In this document: positions 1-9,348 of the stretch, piece after piece
Position numbering within the stretch: the stretch's first letter is position 1
Layout of the letters: each line of letters begins with the position of its first letter
NCBI RefSeq assembly: GCF_900111925.1
Contig: NZ_FOKA01000009.1
Location: 62,001-126,000 of the forward strand
Direction: 5' to 3'
Source: Cellulomonas marina
GTDB lineage: Bacteria; Actinomycetota; Actinomycetes; Actinomycetales; Cellulomonadaceae
Length of the DNA stretch: 64,000 bases
Notes under the pieces: model-generated
What the model was told of the DNA's origin: nothing
Database searches by the model: none
The model's input: the letters and a program-made list of their open reading frames with translations, nothing else
Translations under genes and position numbers: made by a program

Positions 1-5
1 GTCGT

Positions 6-29
6 CGCACCGGCCCAGCGACCGGTGCG
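6..29. terminator. possible terminator hairpin beyond the beta-glucosidase gene
   Basis: An 8-bp perfect inverted repeat (CGCACCGG at 6-13, CCGGTGCG at 22-29, 8-nt loop) lies about 65 bp beyond the stop codon of the leftward GH3 gene. There is no U-tract, which is usual in actinobacteria. The rest of 1-94 shows nothing else. Confidence 0.35.
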
Positions 30-94
30 GACCTCACCGGCGGCCCGCGCCGACGTCACCCGGGTGGGCGCGTCGGCGCGGGCGGGGCGACCCG

Positions 95-2390
95 TCAGGA
101 CGCGACCGCGGCGGCCGCCTCCTCCAACCACTCCTCGGTCACCGGCGACCCGGGGAAGCGGGCCAGCCGACGCATCGGGATGGCGCGCATCATCTGCCCG
201 GTCTCCGGGTGGTCCAGCATGGCGCCGTGACCCGTCCCGGCGAGGGCCGTCCGCAGACGGTCCCCGAGGACGGGGTGCGCCAGCCACTGCTCGGCGGTGG
301 AGTCCGCCCCGACGGGCAGCACGACGGGCTCGGCGGCCAGCTCGACCGTGCCGCGCAGCCGGACGTCCCGCGACGACGCGCCCACGAGCACGGCGAACGT
401 CCCCGGCTCGACGGTCCAGCGACGCAGCACGGGGTGCCAGAAGGCGAACGCGCGCGCGTCGAGCTCGAGCTCGACCCGGGCCGAGGCGCCCGGCTCGAGG
501 GCCACCTTGGCGAACCCCTTGAGCTCCTGCTCCGGCCGGAACACGCTGGCCTGCTCGTCCGCGACGTACACCTGCACGACCTCCGCCCCGGCGCGCGCGC
601 CGGTGTTGGTCACCGTGAGGGACACCCGGACCTGCGGCTGCGCGCCGTCGACCACGACCGTCGTCGTCAGGTCGGCGTACGCGAAGGTCGTGTAGCTCAG
701 GCCGTGCCCGAAGGGGTAGGCCACCGGCAGCGCGTGCGCGTCGTACCAGCGGTAGCCGATGAGGAGGCCCTCGCCGTAGCGGACCGTCTCCCCGTCGCCG
801 GGGAAGTTGCCGAGGGCGGGGTTGTCGACGAGGCCGACCGGCATGGTCTCGGCCAGCTTCCCCGACGGGTTGACCGCACCGTCAGCACGTCGGCGACGGC
901 CCCGCCGCCGGCCTGGCCGAGCAGCCACGACTCGACGAGGGCGTGCGCGTGGTGCTGCCACGGCCCGACCTCGACGACGGACCCGTTGGTCAGGACGACG
1001 ACCACGCGCTCGGCCACCGCGGCGACGGCCTCCAGCACGGCGACCTGCTGGGGCGGCAGGTGCATGTGGTCGCGGTCGTAGCCCTCCGACTCGTAGGCGT
1101 CGGGCAGGCCGAGGAAGACCACGGCGACCGCGGCGTCCCGGGCGGCGGCGACGGCCTCGTCGAGCAGGGCCCGCGCCTCGTCGGCGGGGGTCTCGTCGGA
1201 GAGCGTGAAGCCGGGCGCGAAGCGCACCTCCCGGCCCGTCACCTGCTCGCGCAGCGCGGAGAGGGCGTCGTCGAGCCGCGTGGGCGTCACCTGCGAGCTG
1301 CCGCCGCCGCCGAAGCGCGGGGAACGGGCGAACTCGCCGACGACGGCCACCGCGCCGCCCGCGGCCGGGTCGAGCGGCAGCGTGGCGTCGGTGTTCTTCA
1401 GCAGCACGACGGAGGCGGCCGCCGCCTCGCGGGCCAGGGTGTGGTGGGCGGCCTCGTCGTACGTCTGGCCGGGGGCCAGCGCGGCCTGCGAGCGCGAGAC
1501 GAGCTCCAGCACGCGGGTCACCGCGCGGTCGACCTCGGCCTCCGTGAGGGTCCCGGCCTCCAGGGCCCGGTGCACCGCGGCGGCACCGACGCCGCCGGAG
1601 GACGGCATCTCGAGGTCGAGGCCCGCGGCCACGGCGCGGTCTCGGTCGTAGACGGCGCCCAGTCGGAGACGACGAGCCCCTCGAACCCCCACTCGTCGCG
1701 CAGCACCGTGGTCAGCAGCCAGGGGTCCTGCGAGGCGTAGACGCCGTTGATGCGGTTGTAGGAGCACATGACGGTCCACGGCTGGGAGCGCGTCACCACG
1801 GTCTCGAACGCGGGCAGGTAGATCTCGCGCAGGGTGCGCTCGTCGACCTCGGCGGAGACCGACATGCGGTCGGTCTCCTGGTTGTTGGCGGCGACGTGCT
1901 TGAGCGAGGTGCCCACGCCGTGCGCCTGCACGCCGTCGACGAGGGCGGCGGCGAGGTGCCCGGCGAGGAACGGGTCCTCCGAGAAGTACTCGAAGTTCCG
2001 CCCGCACAGCGGGGAGCGCTTCATGTTGACGCCCGGCCCGAGCACGACGGACACGCCGAGGGCGCGCGCCTCCTCCGCCAGCGCCCGCCCGACGCGGCCG
2101 AGCAGCGCCACGTCCCACGACGACGCGGTGGCGGCCGCCGGCGGGAAGGCGACGGCCGGCGCGGCCTCCAGCCCGCCGAGGTGGTCGCCCTCCTCGTGCT
2201 GGGCGCGCAGGCCGTGCGGGCCGTCCGCGACCATGACCGTCCCGATGCCCAGGCGCTCGACGGCCAGCGTGCGCCAGAAGTCGGAGCCGTCGAGCAGGGA
2301 CACCTTCTCCTCGAGCGTCAGCCGGGCGAGCAGGTCGGGGACGTCGAGGGGGGCGCCCGTGGTCGTGGGGGGTGTGGTCGTGGTGGTCAT
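95..2390 (-). pseudogene. glycoside hydrolase family 3 beta-glucosidase, two frame breaks
   Basis: This encodes a GH3 enzyme that hydrolyses terminal beta-glucosides, about 765 aa once two missing bases are restored. The N-terminal TIM-barrel part is read from 2390 (ATG, with GGAGG 7-8 nt upstream). It carries the GLKHVAANN-like Lys-His block and the nucleophile motif VVSDW. The alpha/beta domain has the GGGSSQVTP and EGYDRDHMHLP segments, the latter holding the likely acid/base Glu. A C-terminal FnIII-like domain ends at 95. The frame changes near 1658-1660 (DW then GAVYDRDR) and near 879-880 (DVLT then AVNPSGKLAETMP); one extra G/C at each place restores a continuous GH3 protein. There is no signal peptide, so it should act in the cytosol on sugars brought in by the MFS protein 62 bp upstream. 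Either the two breaks are sequencing errors or the gene is dead; the full conservation of both halves favours the first. Confidence 0.85.
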
Positions 2391-2452
2391 GCGGGTCCTC
2401 CGGTGGTGCGTGCGGGTGCGAGGTGCGGGCTGGACGGACGGGGTCACGGCGC

Positions 2453-3634
2453 TCAGCGGGCGCCGCGGATGAACATCGTGCTGAGGGCGCCGAGGGCCAC
2501 GATGACGGCGCCGGCGACGAACAGCGCGGCGTAGTTGTCCGCCGCGCCGGCACCGATGCCCAGGAAGACGGGTGCGACGGCGGGCGCGATGGACTGCGGC
2601 AGGGCGTTGGCGATGTTGAACACGCCCATGTTCTTGGCGGCCTCCGTGTCCCGGTTCGGCAGGACGTCGGTGACGAGGGCCAGGTCGACGGCGAAGTACG
2701 CGCCGAGGCCGAGGCCGAACAGCGCGGCGCCGACGTAGAGCAGCTCCGGCGCCTGCGCCACGGCGAAGACGACGAGCCCGGCCGCGGCGAGGACGGTGGA
2801 CACGACGACGAACACCTTGCGCCGGCCCGTGCGGTCCGAGGCGGCGCCGCCGGCGGCCGCGGCGACGAAGAGCAGGAGGGCCTGCACCACCATGAGGCGC
2901 AGCTGCCAGGACAGGGCCGTGGCGGTGTCGAAGCCGAAGCGCTCGAGCAGGTAGTAGACCTGGAAGGCGTTGTAGCTGGCGAACCCGAAGAGCAGCAGGA
3001 ACCGGCCGGTGAACGCCCAGGCGAAGTCCGGGTGGCGCCGCGGGCTGATCCAGAAGCCCCGCAGGAACGCGCCGAGGCGGAAGGGCCCGACGGTCGACCG
3101 GTCGAGCACGCGGTCGCGCAGGGTCGCGGTCAGCCAGAGGACGCCCGCCAGCCCGATGACGGTGGGCAGCAGGAACATCCACGTGCTGGCCGCACCCGCG
3201 GACGTCAGCGCGAAGGCCAGCGCGATGCCGACGAGCGGCGCCACGTTCTGGGCGATGCCGAGCCACCCGGAGACGCGGGCGCGCTGGGCCTCGTCGACCT
3301 GGTCCGGCAGGAGCGCCTGGAGCGCGGCCTGCGTGCCGTTGAAGGCCGCCTGCGCGAGCGCCCACCCCACGACGACCACCGCGATGCTCGGCGCGAAGGC
3401 GATGACCGCGATGCCGACCGAGCCGAGCACGCCGCCCCACAGCAGCCAGGGGCGCCGCATGCCGAGGCGGGACGTGGTGCGGTCGGACAGCGCCCCGGCC
3501 AGCGGGTTGGCGACGAAGGCGAAGAAGGCGCCGACGCCGGTGACGAGCGCGAGGTCCGCGGCACGGGTCGCCTCGCCCGACAACCGGTAGCGGAGCCGCA
3601 GGTCACGACGGTGCCGCGCTAGGGTGACGCGCAT
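2453..3634 (-). CDS. MFS sugar transporter, N-terminally short
   Basis: This is a major facilitator permease of the sugar/glycoside type that usually sits beside GH3 enzymes. Recognisable parts are the loop 2-3 motif GALSDRTTSRLGMRRPW and about eleven hydrophobic helices. TM1 is missing: the first helix seen (ALVTGVGAFFAFVANPLAG) is normally TM2, and the residues before it (RHRRDLRLRYRLSGEATRAAD) are charged. The only nearby in-frame start is an ATG at 3634, which gives 393 aa; family members are usually about 440-460 aa. A longer reading from 3790 would run antisense through the TetR gene and adds only Arg/Gly/Pro-rich sequence, so I rejected it. The start overlaps the divergent TetR start by 2 bp. 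It is likely co-transcribed with the GH3 gene. Transport of beta-glucosides or oligosaccharides is inferred from context. Confidence 0.8.
   Translation of the reverse strand: MRVTLARHRRDLRLRYRLSGEATRAADLALVTGVGAFFAFVANPLAGALSDRTTSRLGMRRPWLLWGGVLGSVGIAVIAFAPSIAVVVVGWALAQAAFNGTQAALQALLPDQVDEAQRARVSGWLGIAQNVAPLVGIALAFALTSAGAASTWMFLLPTVIGLAGVLWLTATLRDRVLDRSTVGPFRLGAFLRGFWISPRRHPDFAWAFTGRFLLLFGFASYNAFQVYYLLERFGFDTATALSWQLRLMVVQALLLFVAAAAGGAASDRTGRRKVFVVVSTVLAAAGLVVFAVAQAPELLYVGAALFGLGLGAYFAVDLALVTDVLPNRDTEAAKNMGVFNIANALPQSIAPAVAPVFLGIGAGAADNYAALFVAGAVIVALGALSTMFIRGAR
3620..3625 (+). promoter_or_regulatory. leaderless -10 element of the TetR gene
   Basis: TAGGGT followed by 7 nt and then ATG at 3633. 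It lies inside the 5' end of the opposing MFS reading frame. Confidence 0.6.
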
Positions 3635-4319
3635 GAGCCTGCCCGCCACGGACGACGGGGCCGCCGTGGCCGACGGGGCCGCCGGTCCCGCACCCGGCCC
3701 CGCACCCGGTCCCGCACCCCGCCGGCGTCGGACCGCCCCCGACGGCGCGAAGGGCCGCGCCCGTCGCCGGGACGTCATCGCGGCCGCCACCGAGCTCTAC
3801 GGGGAGGTCGGCTACCGCAGCGCGTCGCTGCGCGAGGTGGCCGCCCGCGCGGGGCTGTCGCACCCGGGCCTGCTGCACCACTTCGGCACGAAGGAGGCGC
3901 TCCTCCTGGCCGTGCTGGAGCAGCGCGACGAGGACGACACGGTCGCCTTCGTCGAGGGGCGCCGGGGCGTGGCGGCCCTGGCCGGCATGGTCGACATCGT
4001 CGAGCGCAACACCCACCGGCCGGCGATCGTCGAGCTGTTCTGCGTCCTGTCCGCCGAGGCGACGGCGCCGGACCACCCGGCGCACGACTGGTTCCGCCGG
4101 CGGTACGAGACCGTGCTCGCCTTCGCCGCCGACGCCTACCGCGCGGCGGCCGAGGACGGCCACCTGCGGGCGGGCGTCGAGCCGGAGGACGCCGCGCGCC
4201 GCCTCGTCGCCCTCATGGACGGCCTGCAGGTGCAGTTCCTGTACGACCGCGCGGGCACCGACATGGTGGCGCGGCTGCGCGACGAGCTGCGTGCGGAGCT
4301 CACCGTCCCGCTGCCCTGA
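3633..4319 (+). CDS. TetR/AcrR family transcriptional regulator
   Basis: A one-component repressor of 228 aa. After a Pro/Ala/Gly-rich N-terminal tail (APGPAPGPAP) comes the TetR helix-turn-helix: RDVIAAATELYGEVGYRSAS, then LREVAARAGLSHPGLLHHFG and the KEALLLAVL helix. The ligand-binding C-terminal half is helical and unclassified. I chose ATG 3633 because TAGGGT sits 7 nt upstream; the GTG at 3624 would overlap that hexamer. Its divergent position beside the MFS/GH3 pair suggests it regulates beta-glucoside uptake and hydrolysis. The effector is unknown. Confidence 0.9.
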   Translation: MSLPATDDGAAVADGAAGPAPGPAPGPAPRRRRTAPDGAKGRARRRDVIAAATELYGEVGYRSASLREVAARAGLSHPGLLHHFGTKEALLLAVLEQRDEDDTVAFVEGRRGVAALAGMVDIVERNTHRPAIVELFCVLSAEATAPDHPAHDWFRRRYETVLAFAADAYRAAAEDGHLRAGVEPEDAARRLVALMDGLQVQFLYDRAGTDMVARLRDELRAELTVPLP

Positions 4320-4323
4320 CGGG

Positions 4324-5121
4324 TCACGCCGGGTCGGCCACCTCCAGCAGCACCGGCGCGTGGTCCGAGGCGCCCTTGCCCTTGCGCTCGTCGCGGTCGA
4401 TCCGCACGCCGGTGACGCGTGCGGCCAGCGCGGGCGAGGCGTAGGCGAGGTCGATCCGCATGCCCTCGCGCCGCGCGAAGCGCAGGTGCTGGTAGTCCCA
4501 GTAGGTGAAGGTGTGCGGCTCCGGCAGGTGCACCCGCGTCTGCTCCTGCAGCCCCAGCGCGTCCAGCGCCGCGAGGGCCGCGCGCTCCGGCCCGGACACG
4601 TGCGTGCGCCCGACGAAGACCTCCGGGTCCCACACGTCGTCGTCGAGCGGCGCGATGTTCCAGTCCCCGACGAGGGCCAGCGGCAGGTCCGGGTCCGCCG
4701 CGAGCCAGCCCGCCGCCGCGTCCCGCAGCCGAGCCAGCCAGTCGAGCTTGTACGCGTAGTGCGGATCGGTCAGCTCGCGGCCGTTGGGGACGTACAGGCT
4801 CCAGACGCGCAGGCCGCCGCAGGTCGCGCCGAGCGCGCGCGCCTCCGCCGCGGGCGGCTCGCCCCACCCGGGCTGGCCGGGGAAGCCGTCGGCCACGTCG
4901 TCGAGCCCGACGCGGGACACCAGTGCGACGCCGTTCCACTGGCTCGTGCCCAGCGCGGCCACCCGGTAGCCGCGCTCCTCGAACGCCGCGGCCGGGAACT
5001 GCTCGGCCGTGCACTTCGTCTCCTGCAGGGCCAGCACGTCGAGGTCGTGCCGCTCGAGCAGCGCGAGCGCGCGGTCCAGCCGCGCGCGCACGGAGTTGAT
5101 GTTCCACGTCGCCAGTCGCAC
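4324..5121 (-). CDS. xth: exodeoxyribonuclease III (AP endonuclease family)
   Basis: This 265-aa EEP-fold nuclease removes 3' blocking groups and cuts at abasic sites in base excision repair. It opens with RLATWNINSVRARL, followed by the metal-binding Glu in LQETK, then WNGVALVSR, the catalytic GDWNIAP (Asp-Asn), RIDLAYASPAL and the C-terminal SDHAPV (Asp-His) motif. GTG 5121 is the start: it places Val-Arg-Leu directly before the first motif, and TACGGT lies 7 nt upstream. Its 3' end nearly meets the TetR gene, with which it converges (4-bp gap). It is divergent from the SDR gene, with only 44 bp shared between them. Confidence 0.93.
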   Translation of the reverse strand: MRLATWNINSVRARLDRALALLERHDLDVLALQETKCTAEQFPAAAFEERGYRVAALGTSQWNGVALVSRVGLDDVADGFPGQPGWGEPPAAEARALGATCGGLRVWSLYVPNGRELTDPHYAYKLDWLARLRDAAAGWLAADPDLPLALVGDWNIAPLDDDVWDPEVFVGRTHVSGPERAALAALDALGLQEQTRVHLPEPHTFTYWDYQHLRFARREGMRIDLAYASPALAARVTGVRIDRDERKGKGASDHAPVLLEVADPA

Positions 5122-5128
5122 GCCCGGC

Positions 5129-5134
5129 ACCGTA
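5129..5134 (-). promoter_or_regulatory. leaderless -10 element of xth
   Basis: TACGGT on the minus strand, 7 nt before GTG 5121. It is paired with the divergent TAGGGT at 5153-5158. Confidence 0.6.
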
Positions 5135-5152
5135 GCCCTCAGCGCGGGTCCG

Positions 5153-5158
5153 TAGGGT
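5153..5158 (+). promoter_or_regulatory. leaderless -10 element of the SDR gene
   Basis: TAGGGT, 7 nt before ATG 5166. This decides that start over the GTG at 5157. Confidence 0.6.
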
Positions 5159-5165
5159 GGGCGGC

Positions 5166-5933
5166 ATGGGTACCGCACTCGTCACCGGCGCGAGCGCCGG
5201 CCTCGGGCTGGAGTTCGCCTGGCAGCTCGCCACGGCCCGGCACGACCTCGTCCTCGTCGCGCGCGACGCCGAGCGCCTGACCCGGCTCGCGCGGCAGCTC
5301 GAGGCGGCCGCCGGGGTGCACGCCGAGGTGCTCGTCGCGGACCTCGCGACGCGGGAGGGGGTCGACCGCGTCGCCGAGCGGCTGCGGTCCGACGAGCGAC
5401 CGGTCGGCCTGCTGGTCAACAACGCCGGCCACGGGCTGGGCCAGCGGTTCGTCGGGGGCGACCTGGCGAAGGAGGAGCAGGCCCTGGACGTCATGGTGCG
5501 CGCCGTCCTCGTGCTGTCGCACGCGGCGGCGGGGGCCATGGTGGCGCGCGGGCGCGGCGCGGTCCTCAACGTCGCGTCCGTGGCGGCGCTGCTGGCCGGC
5601 GGCACGTACTCGGCGCACAAGGCCTGGGTCCGCACCTTCACGGAGGGGCTGGCGGTCGAGCTGGCGGGGACCGGCGTGACCGCCACCGCGCTGTGCCCGG
5701 GGCTGACGCACACCGAGTTCCACGCGCGGGAGGGGCTCGACGTCAGCTCCCTGCCCGAGGTGGCGTGGCTCGACGCGGAGGACGTGGTGGCGCGGGCGCT
5801 CGCGGACGTGCGACGCGGGCTCGTCGTGTCGACGCCGAGCCTGCGGTACCAGGCTCTGTCGGCGGCGCTGCGCGTGACGCCGCGCTGGGTGGTCCGGGCG
5901 GTCGGGCGGCGCCGGCTGGGGCTGCGCCGCTAG
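5166..5933 (+). CDS. SDR family NAD(P)-dependent oxidoreductase
   Basis: A 255-aa classical short-chain dehydrogenase. The cofactor motif TGASAGLG is at residues 7-14, NNAG at 85-88, the catalytic Ser at about 138 and YxxxK (Tyr148, Lys152) in GTYSAHK. The C-terminus is basic (GRRRLGLRR) and may touch the membrane. It resembles the DltE/YqjQ-like group that acts on lipids or other hydrophobic ketones, but the substrate cannot be read from the sequence. Its TAG stop codon supplies the first bases of the pyrE -10 element. Confidence 0.88.
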   Translation: MGTALVTGASAGLGLEFAWQLATARHDLVLVARDAERLTRLARQLEAAAGVHAEVLVADLATREGVDRVAERLRSDERPVGLLVNNAGHGLGQRFVGGDLAKEEQALDVMVRAVLVLSHAAAGAMVARGRGAVLNVASVAALLAGGTYSAHKAWVRTFTEGLAVELAGTGVTATALCPGLTHTEFHAREGLDVSSLPEVAWLDAEDVVARALADVRRGLVVSTPSLRYQALSAALRVTPRWVVRAVGRRRLGLRR

Positions 5934-5936
5934 CCT
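5931..5936 (+). promoter_or_regulatory. -10 element of pyrE built on the SDR stop codon
   Basis: TAGCCT, 6 nt before GTG 5943. Its first three bases are the TAG stop of the preceding gene (5931-5933). Confidence 0.55.
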
Positions 5937-5942
5937 GCGGGC

Positions 5943-6518
5943 GTGACGACCTCGACCGCCGCCTCCCCGCGCGAGCAGCTCCGCGCGCTCATCGCCGAGC
6001 TCGCCGTGGTGCGCGGCCGCGTGACGCTGTCCTCCGGCCGCGAGGCCGACTACTACGTGGACCTGCGGCGCGTGACGCTGCACCACCGCGCGGCGCCGCT
6101 CGTCGGGCACGTGCTGCTGGACCACCTCGAGGAGGTCGGGCTGGGCACCGCGGAGGTCGACGCCGTGGGCGGGCTGACGCTCGGCGCCGACCCCGTGGCC
6201 ACGGCGCTGCTGCACGCCGCCGCCTCCCGCGGGCAGGACCTGGACGCGTTCGTCGTGCGCAAGGAGGCCAAGGCCCACGGGATGCAGCGCCGCATCGAGG
6301 GCCCGGACGTCGCCGGTCGGCGCGTCGTCGTCCTGGAGGACACCTCCACGACGGGCGCGTCCCCCATCGCCGCGGTCGAGGCGGCGCGGGAGGCGGGCGC
6401 CGAGGTGCTCGGCGTGGCGGTCGTGGTCGACCGGGCGACGGGTGCCAAGGAGAAGATCGAGGCGCTGGGCGTGCCCTACCACCACCTGTTCGACCTGGCG
6501 GACCTCGGCCTGGTGTAG
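5943..6518 (+). CDS. pyrE: orotate phosphoribosyltransferase
   Basis: PyrE converts orotate and PRPP to OMP, the fifth step of pyrimidine synthesis, in the cytosol. The 191-aa product has the expected length and motifs: SSGREADYYVDLR near residue 30, VGGLTLGADP near 75, the catalytic-loop stretch VVRKEAKAHG at 104-113 and the PRPP-binding loop VVVLEDTSTTGAS at 128-140. GTG 5943 is preceded by a TAGCCT hexamer. Downstream it converges on the HAD gene with a 6-bp gap. Confidence 0.95.
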   Translation: MTTSTAASPREQLRALIAELAVVRGRVTLSSGREADYYVDLRRVTLHHRAAPLVGHVLLDHLEEVGLGTAEVDAVGGLTLGADPVATALLHAAASRGQDLDAFVVRKEAKAHGMQRRIEGPDVAGRRVVVLEDTSTTGASPIAAVEAAREAGAEVLGVAVVVDRATGAKEKIEALGVPYHHLFDLADLGLV

Positions 6519-6524
6519 TGCGCC

Positions 6525-7304
6525 TCAGACGTAGGCGGTGACCTCGGCGATCGACGGGAGGATCTCCGTCGGGCGGATGGGGTAGCGCTCGACGTCCTCG
6601 CGCCGGGTGGAGCCGGTCAGGACGAGGAACGTCTGCAGCCCTGCCTCGAGGCCGGCCAGGACGTCGGTGTCCATGCGGTCGCCGACCATCGCGGCCGTCT
6701 CGGAGTGCGCGTCGATCCGGTTGAGCGCCGAGCGGATCATCATGGGGTTCGGCTTGCCCACGAAGTACGGCTTGCGGCCCGTGGCGGCGGTGATCATCGC
6801 GGCCACGGCGCCGGTCGCCGGCAGGTCGCCGTCGGCGGACGGGCCCGTCACGTCGGGGTTCGTCGCGATGAAGCGGGCGCCGTTCTGGATGAGCCGGATC
6901 GCCTGCGTGATGGCCTCGAAGGAGTACGTCCGCGTCTCGCCCAGGACGACGAACTCCGGACGCGCGGCCGTGAGCGTGTAGCCCGCGTCGTACATCGCGG
7001 TGGTCAGGCCGGCCTCGCCGACGACGTAGGCGCTGCCGCCGGGCACCTGGTCGGACAGGAACCGCGCGGTCGCCAGCGCCGAGGTCCACAGGGACTCCTC
7101 GGGCACGTCGAGGCCGGCCGCCGCGAGCCGCGCCGACAGGTCCCGCGGCGTGAAGATGGAGTTGTTCGTGAGGATGAGGAAGGGCCGTTCCTTCTCCCGC
7201 AGCGCCGCGATGAACTCCGCGGCGCCGGGCAGCGCGACGCCCTCGTGCATGAGGACGCCGTCCATGTCGGACAGCCAGGCCGCGACGGGTCGCACGGAGG
7301 TCAC
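6525..7304 (-). CDS. HAD-IIA family hydrolase (NagD-like phosphatase)
   Basis: A 259-aa HAD phosphatase of subclass IIA, the group of NagD and 4-nitrophenyl phosphatases. The nucleophile motif LSDMDGVL is at residues 11-18 (Asp13, Asp15). Motif II is ILTNNS, motif III Lys lies in GKPNPMMI, and motif IV is MVGDRMDTDVLAG. The central C2 cap is present. GTG 7304 overlaps the DedA stop as GTGA, so the two genes are translationally coupled. The natural substrate is unknown; nucleotide or sugar phosphate clean-up is typical of the family. Confidence 0.9.
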   Translation of the reverse strand: MTSVRPVAAWLSDMDGVLMHEGVALPGAAEFIAALREKERPFLILTNNSIFTPRDLSARLAAAGLDVPEESLWTSALATARFLSDQVPGGSAYVVGEAGLTTAMYDAGYTLTAARPEFVVLGETRTYSFEAITQAIRLIQNGARFIATNPDVTGPSADGDLPATGAVAAMITAATGRKPYFVGKPNPMMIRSALNRIDAHSETAAMVGDRMDTDVLAGLEAGLQTFLVLTGSTRREDVERYPIRPTEILPSIAEVTAYV

Positions 7305-8044
7305 CGCAGCGTCCCGTCGACGGCCTCGGCGGCCGGGCTGAGCGGGGCCTCGGCCAGCGCGGCGGCCGCGGCGGCGGCCTCCCGGCGCCGGTCGCGGCGG
7401 GCGCGCAGGATCTCCACGGCCATCGGCACCAGCGAGGCGAGGACGACGAGGACCAGCAGCGCCTCGATGTTCTCCTTCACGAACGGGATGGTGCCCAGCG
7501 CGAAGCCCAGCAGCGTCACGCCCACGCCCCACAGGAGCGCGCCGAGCGCGTTCCACGTGACGAAGTGCCGGTAGGACATCCGCCCGACCCCGGCCGCGAC
7601 CGGCGCGTAGGTCCGCACGAAGGGCACGAACCGCGCCACGACGATGGTCCGCCCGCCGTACTTCTCGAAGTAGGCGTACGTCTGGTCGATGTACGCGCGC
7701 TTGAAGAACCGCGAGTCCGGCCGGTCGAAGACCCTCGGGCCGAGCGTCCGCCCGATGAGGTAGGCGACCTGGTCCCCCGCGAAGGCGGCGACGAACAGCA
7801 GCACGCACAGCAGCCAGATGGGGAAGTCGAGCTGCTCCTGCGCCACCAGCGCGCCCGCGGTGAACAGCAGCGAGTCGCCCGGCAGGAACGGGAACAGCAG
7901 CCCGGTCTCGATGAAGACCACGGCGACGATGCCGATGATGGCGGCCGTCCCGAAGGAGGAGATGAGGTTCTCGGGGTCGAGGAAGCCGGGCCCGAGGGCG
8001 GGGACGGCGGCGCTCGTGAGGCCGGCCAGGGCGGTCGTCAGCAT
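7301..8044 (-). CDS. DedA family integral membrane protein
   Basis: A 247-aa DedA/VTT-domain protein. Family members act as lipid scramblases or C55-isoprenyl-phosphate recycling factors. Visible marks are ETGLLFPFLPGDSLLFTAG in the first re-entrant region, GDQVAYLIGR, and the signature FVPFVRTYAPVAAGVGRM with its essential Arg. About five or six hydrophobic segments are followed by an Ala-rich, charged tail. TACCCT (8053-8058, minus strand) lies 8 nt before ATG 8044. It is the first gene of a two-gene unit with the HAD phosphatase, overlapping by 4 bp. Confidence 0.9.
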   Translation of the reverse strand: MLTTALAGLTSAAVPALGPGFLDPENLISSFGTAAIIGIVAVVFIETGLLFPFLPGDSLLFTAGALVAQEQLDFPIWLLCVLLFVAAFAGDQVAYLIGRTLGPRVFDRPDSRFFKRAYIDQTYAYFEKYGGRTIVVARFVPFVRTYAPVAAGVGRMSYRHFVTWNALGALLWGVGVTLLGFALGTIPFVKENIEALLVLVVLASLVPMAVEILRARRDRRREAAAAAAALAEAPLSPAAEAVDGTLR

Positions 8045-8052
8045 GGTCCCCG

Positions 8053-8058
8053 AGGGTA
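8053..8058 (-). promoter_or_regulatory. -10 element of the dedA-HAD unit
   Basis: TACCCT on the minus strand, 8 nt before ATG 8044. Confidence 0.5.
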
Positions 8059-8127
8059 CGGGCCGGACACGTGCGCGGGGTGTGGACGTGATGGGGATCG
8101 CGTGAGGACGTGGGCCACGATGGGCCC

Positions 8128-9348
8128 GTGACGACGATCGGGACGCCGGGGACGGCGGGGGCCACGCGGGTGCTGCTGCTGGGCGCGGGGGAGCTGGGCA
8201 AGGAGGTCGCCCTCGAGCTGCAGCGCCTCGGCGTGGAGGTCGTCGCCGTCGACCGCTACGCCGGGGCGCCGGCCATGCAGGTCGCGCACCGCGCCCGGGT
8301 GGTGGACATGCTGGACCCGGTCGCGCTGCGCGCCGTGCTCGACGAGGAGCGCCCCGACGTGGTCGTCCCCGAGATCGAGGCCATCGCCACGGCGGTGCTG
8401 GCCGAGGTCGAGGCCGCGGGCGTCCGCGTGGTGCCCACGGCCCGGGCGACGCGCCTGACGATGGACCGCGAGGGCATCCGGCGGCTGGCGGCCGAGACGC
8501 TGGGGCTGCCGACCTCGCCCTACCGGTTCGTGGACTCGCCGGAGGGGCTCGCCGACGCCGTGGCGGCCCTGGGGCTGCCGTGCGTGGTCAAGCCGGTCAT
8601 GTCCTCGTCGGGCAAGGGGCAGTCCGTGGTCCGCACGCCCGACGACCTGGCCGGCGCGTGGGAGGCGGCGCAGTCCGGCGGTCGGGCCGGGGCGGGCGGC
8701 GGAGCGGCGGTGCGGGTGATCGTCGAGGGGTTCGTGGAGTTCGACTCCGAGATCACGCTGCTCACGGTGCGGCACGCCGGCGGCACGTCGTTCTGCGACC
8801 CCGTCGGGCACGTGCAGGTGGACGGGGACTACCGCGAGTCGTGGCAGCCGGCGGCCCTGCCCGCGGCGGCGCTGGCCGAGGCGCAGCGGGTGGCCGTCGC
8901 CGTGACCGACGCGCTCGGGGGCTGGGGGCTCTTCGGCGTCGAGCTGTTCGTCGTGGGGGAGCGGGTGCTCTTCAGCGAGGTGTCACCGCGGCCGCACGAC
9001 ACGGGGCTGGTCACGCTCGTCTCGCAGGACCTGTCGGAGTTCGCGCTGCACGCGCGGGCGGTGCTGGGGCTGCCGGCGGGCGAGGTGCTGCGGCTGGGCG
9101 CCGGTGACGGCCAGGGGGCGGCGGCGTCGTGCGCGGTGCTGGCGGAGGGGCACGGGGTCCCGCGGTTCGAGGGGGTCGACGCGGCGCTCGCCGTGCGGAC
9201 CGCGCAGGTGCGGCTGTTCGGCAAGCCGGTGGTGGCAGGGCACCGCCGCGTGGCGGTCACCCTCGCGCGCGGCGCGGACGTCGACGAGGCCCGGGCGCGG
9301 GCGCGCGAGGCGGCCGCGCGCCTCGTCGTGCACCTCGACCCGGCGTGA
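8128..9348 (+). CDS. purT: formate-dependent phosphoribosylglycinamide formyltransferase
   Basis: PurT formylates GAR with formate and ATP, the folate-independent third step of purine synthesis. The 406-aa ATP-grasp protein has the N-terminal [19 protein letters not shown] fold, ATP-binding [33 protein letters not shown] and the C-terminal [12 protein letters not shown] block that binds metal and phosphate. A Gly/Ala-rich insertion ([10 protein letters not shown]) sits in the ATP-grasp lid. GTG 8128 is favoured because CACGAT lies 6 nt upstream; GTG 8110 is the alternative. The next gene overlaps by GTGA. Confidence 0.93.
   Translation: MTTIGTPGTAGATRVLLLGAGELGKEVALELQRLGVEVVAVDRYAGAPAMQVAHRARVVDMLDPVALRAVLDEERPDVVVPEIEAIATAVLAEVEAAGVRVVPTARATRLTMDREGIRRLAAETLGLPTSPYRFVDSPEGLADAVAALGLPCVVKPVMSSSGKGQSVVRTPDDLAGAWEAAQSGGRAGAGGGAAVRVIVEGFVEFDSEITLLTVRHAGGTSFCDPVGHVQVDGDYRESWQPAALPAAALAEAQRVAVAVTDALGGWGLFGVELFVVGERVLFSEVSPRPHDTGLVTLVSQDLSEFALHARAVLGLPAGEVLRLGAGDGQGAAASCAVLAEGHGVPRFEGVDAALAVRTAQVRLFGKPVVAGHRRVAVTLARGADVDEARARAREAAARLVVHLDPA

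Noticed and set aside
3635-3790. Longer MFS start at 3790
   Set aside because: It would run antisense through the TetR gene and adds only Arg/Gly/Pro-rich sequence with no helix; the TetR frame has clear helix-turn-helix conservation.
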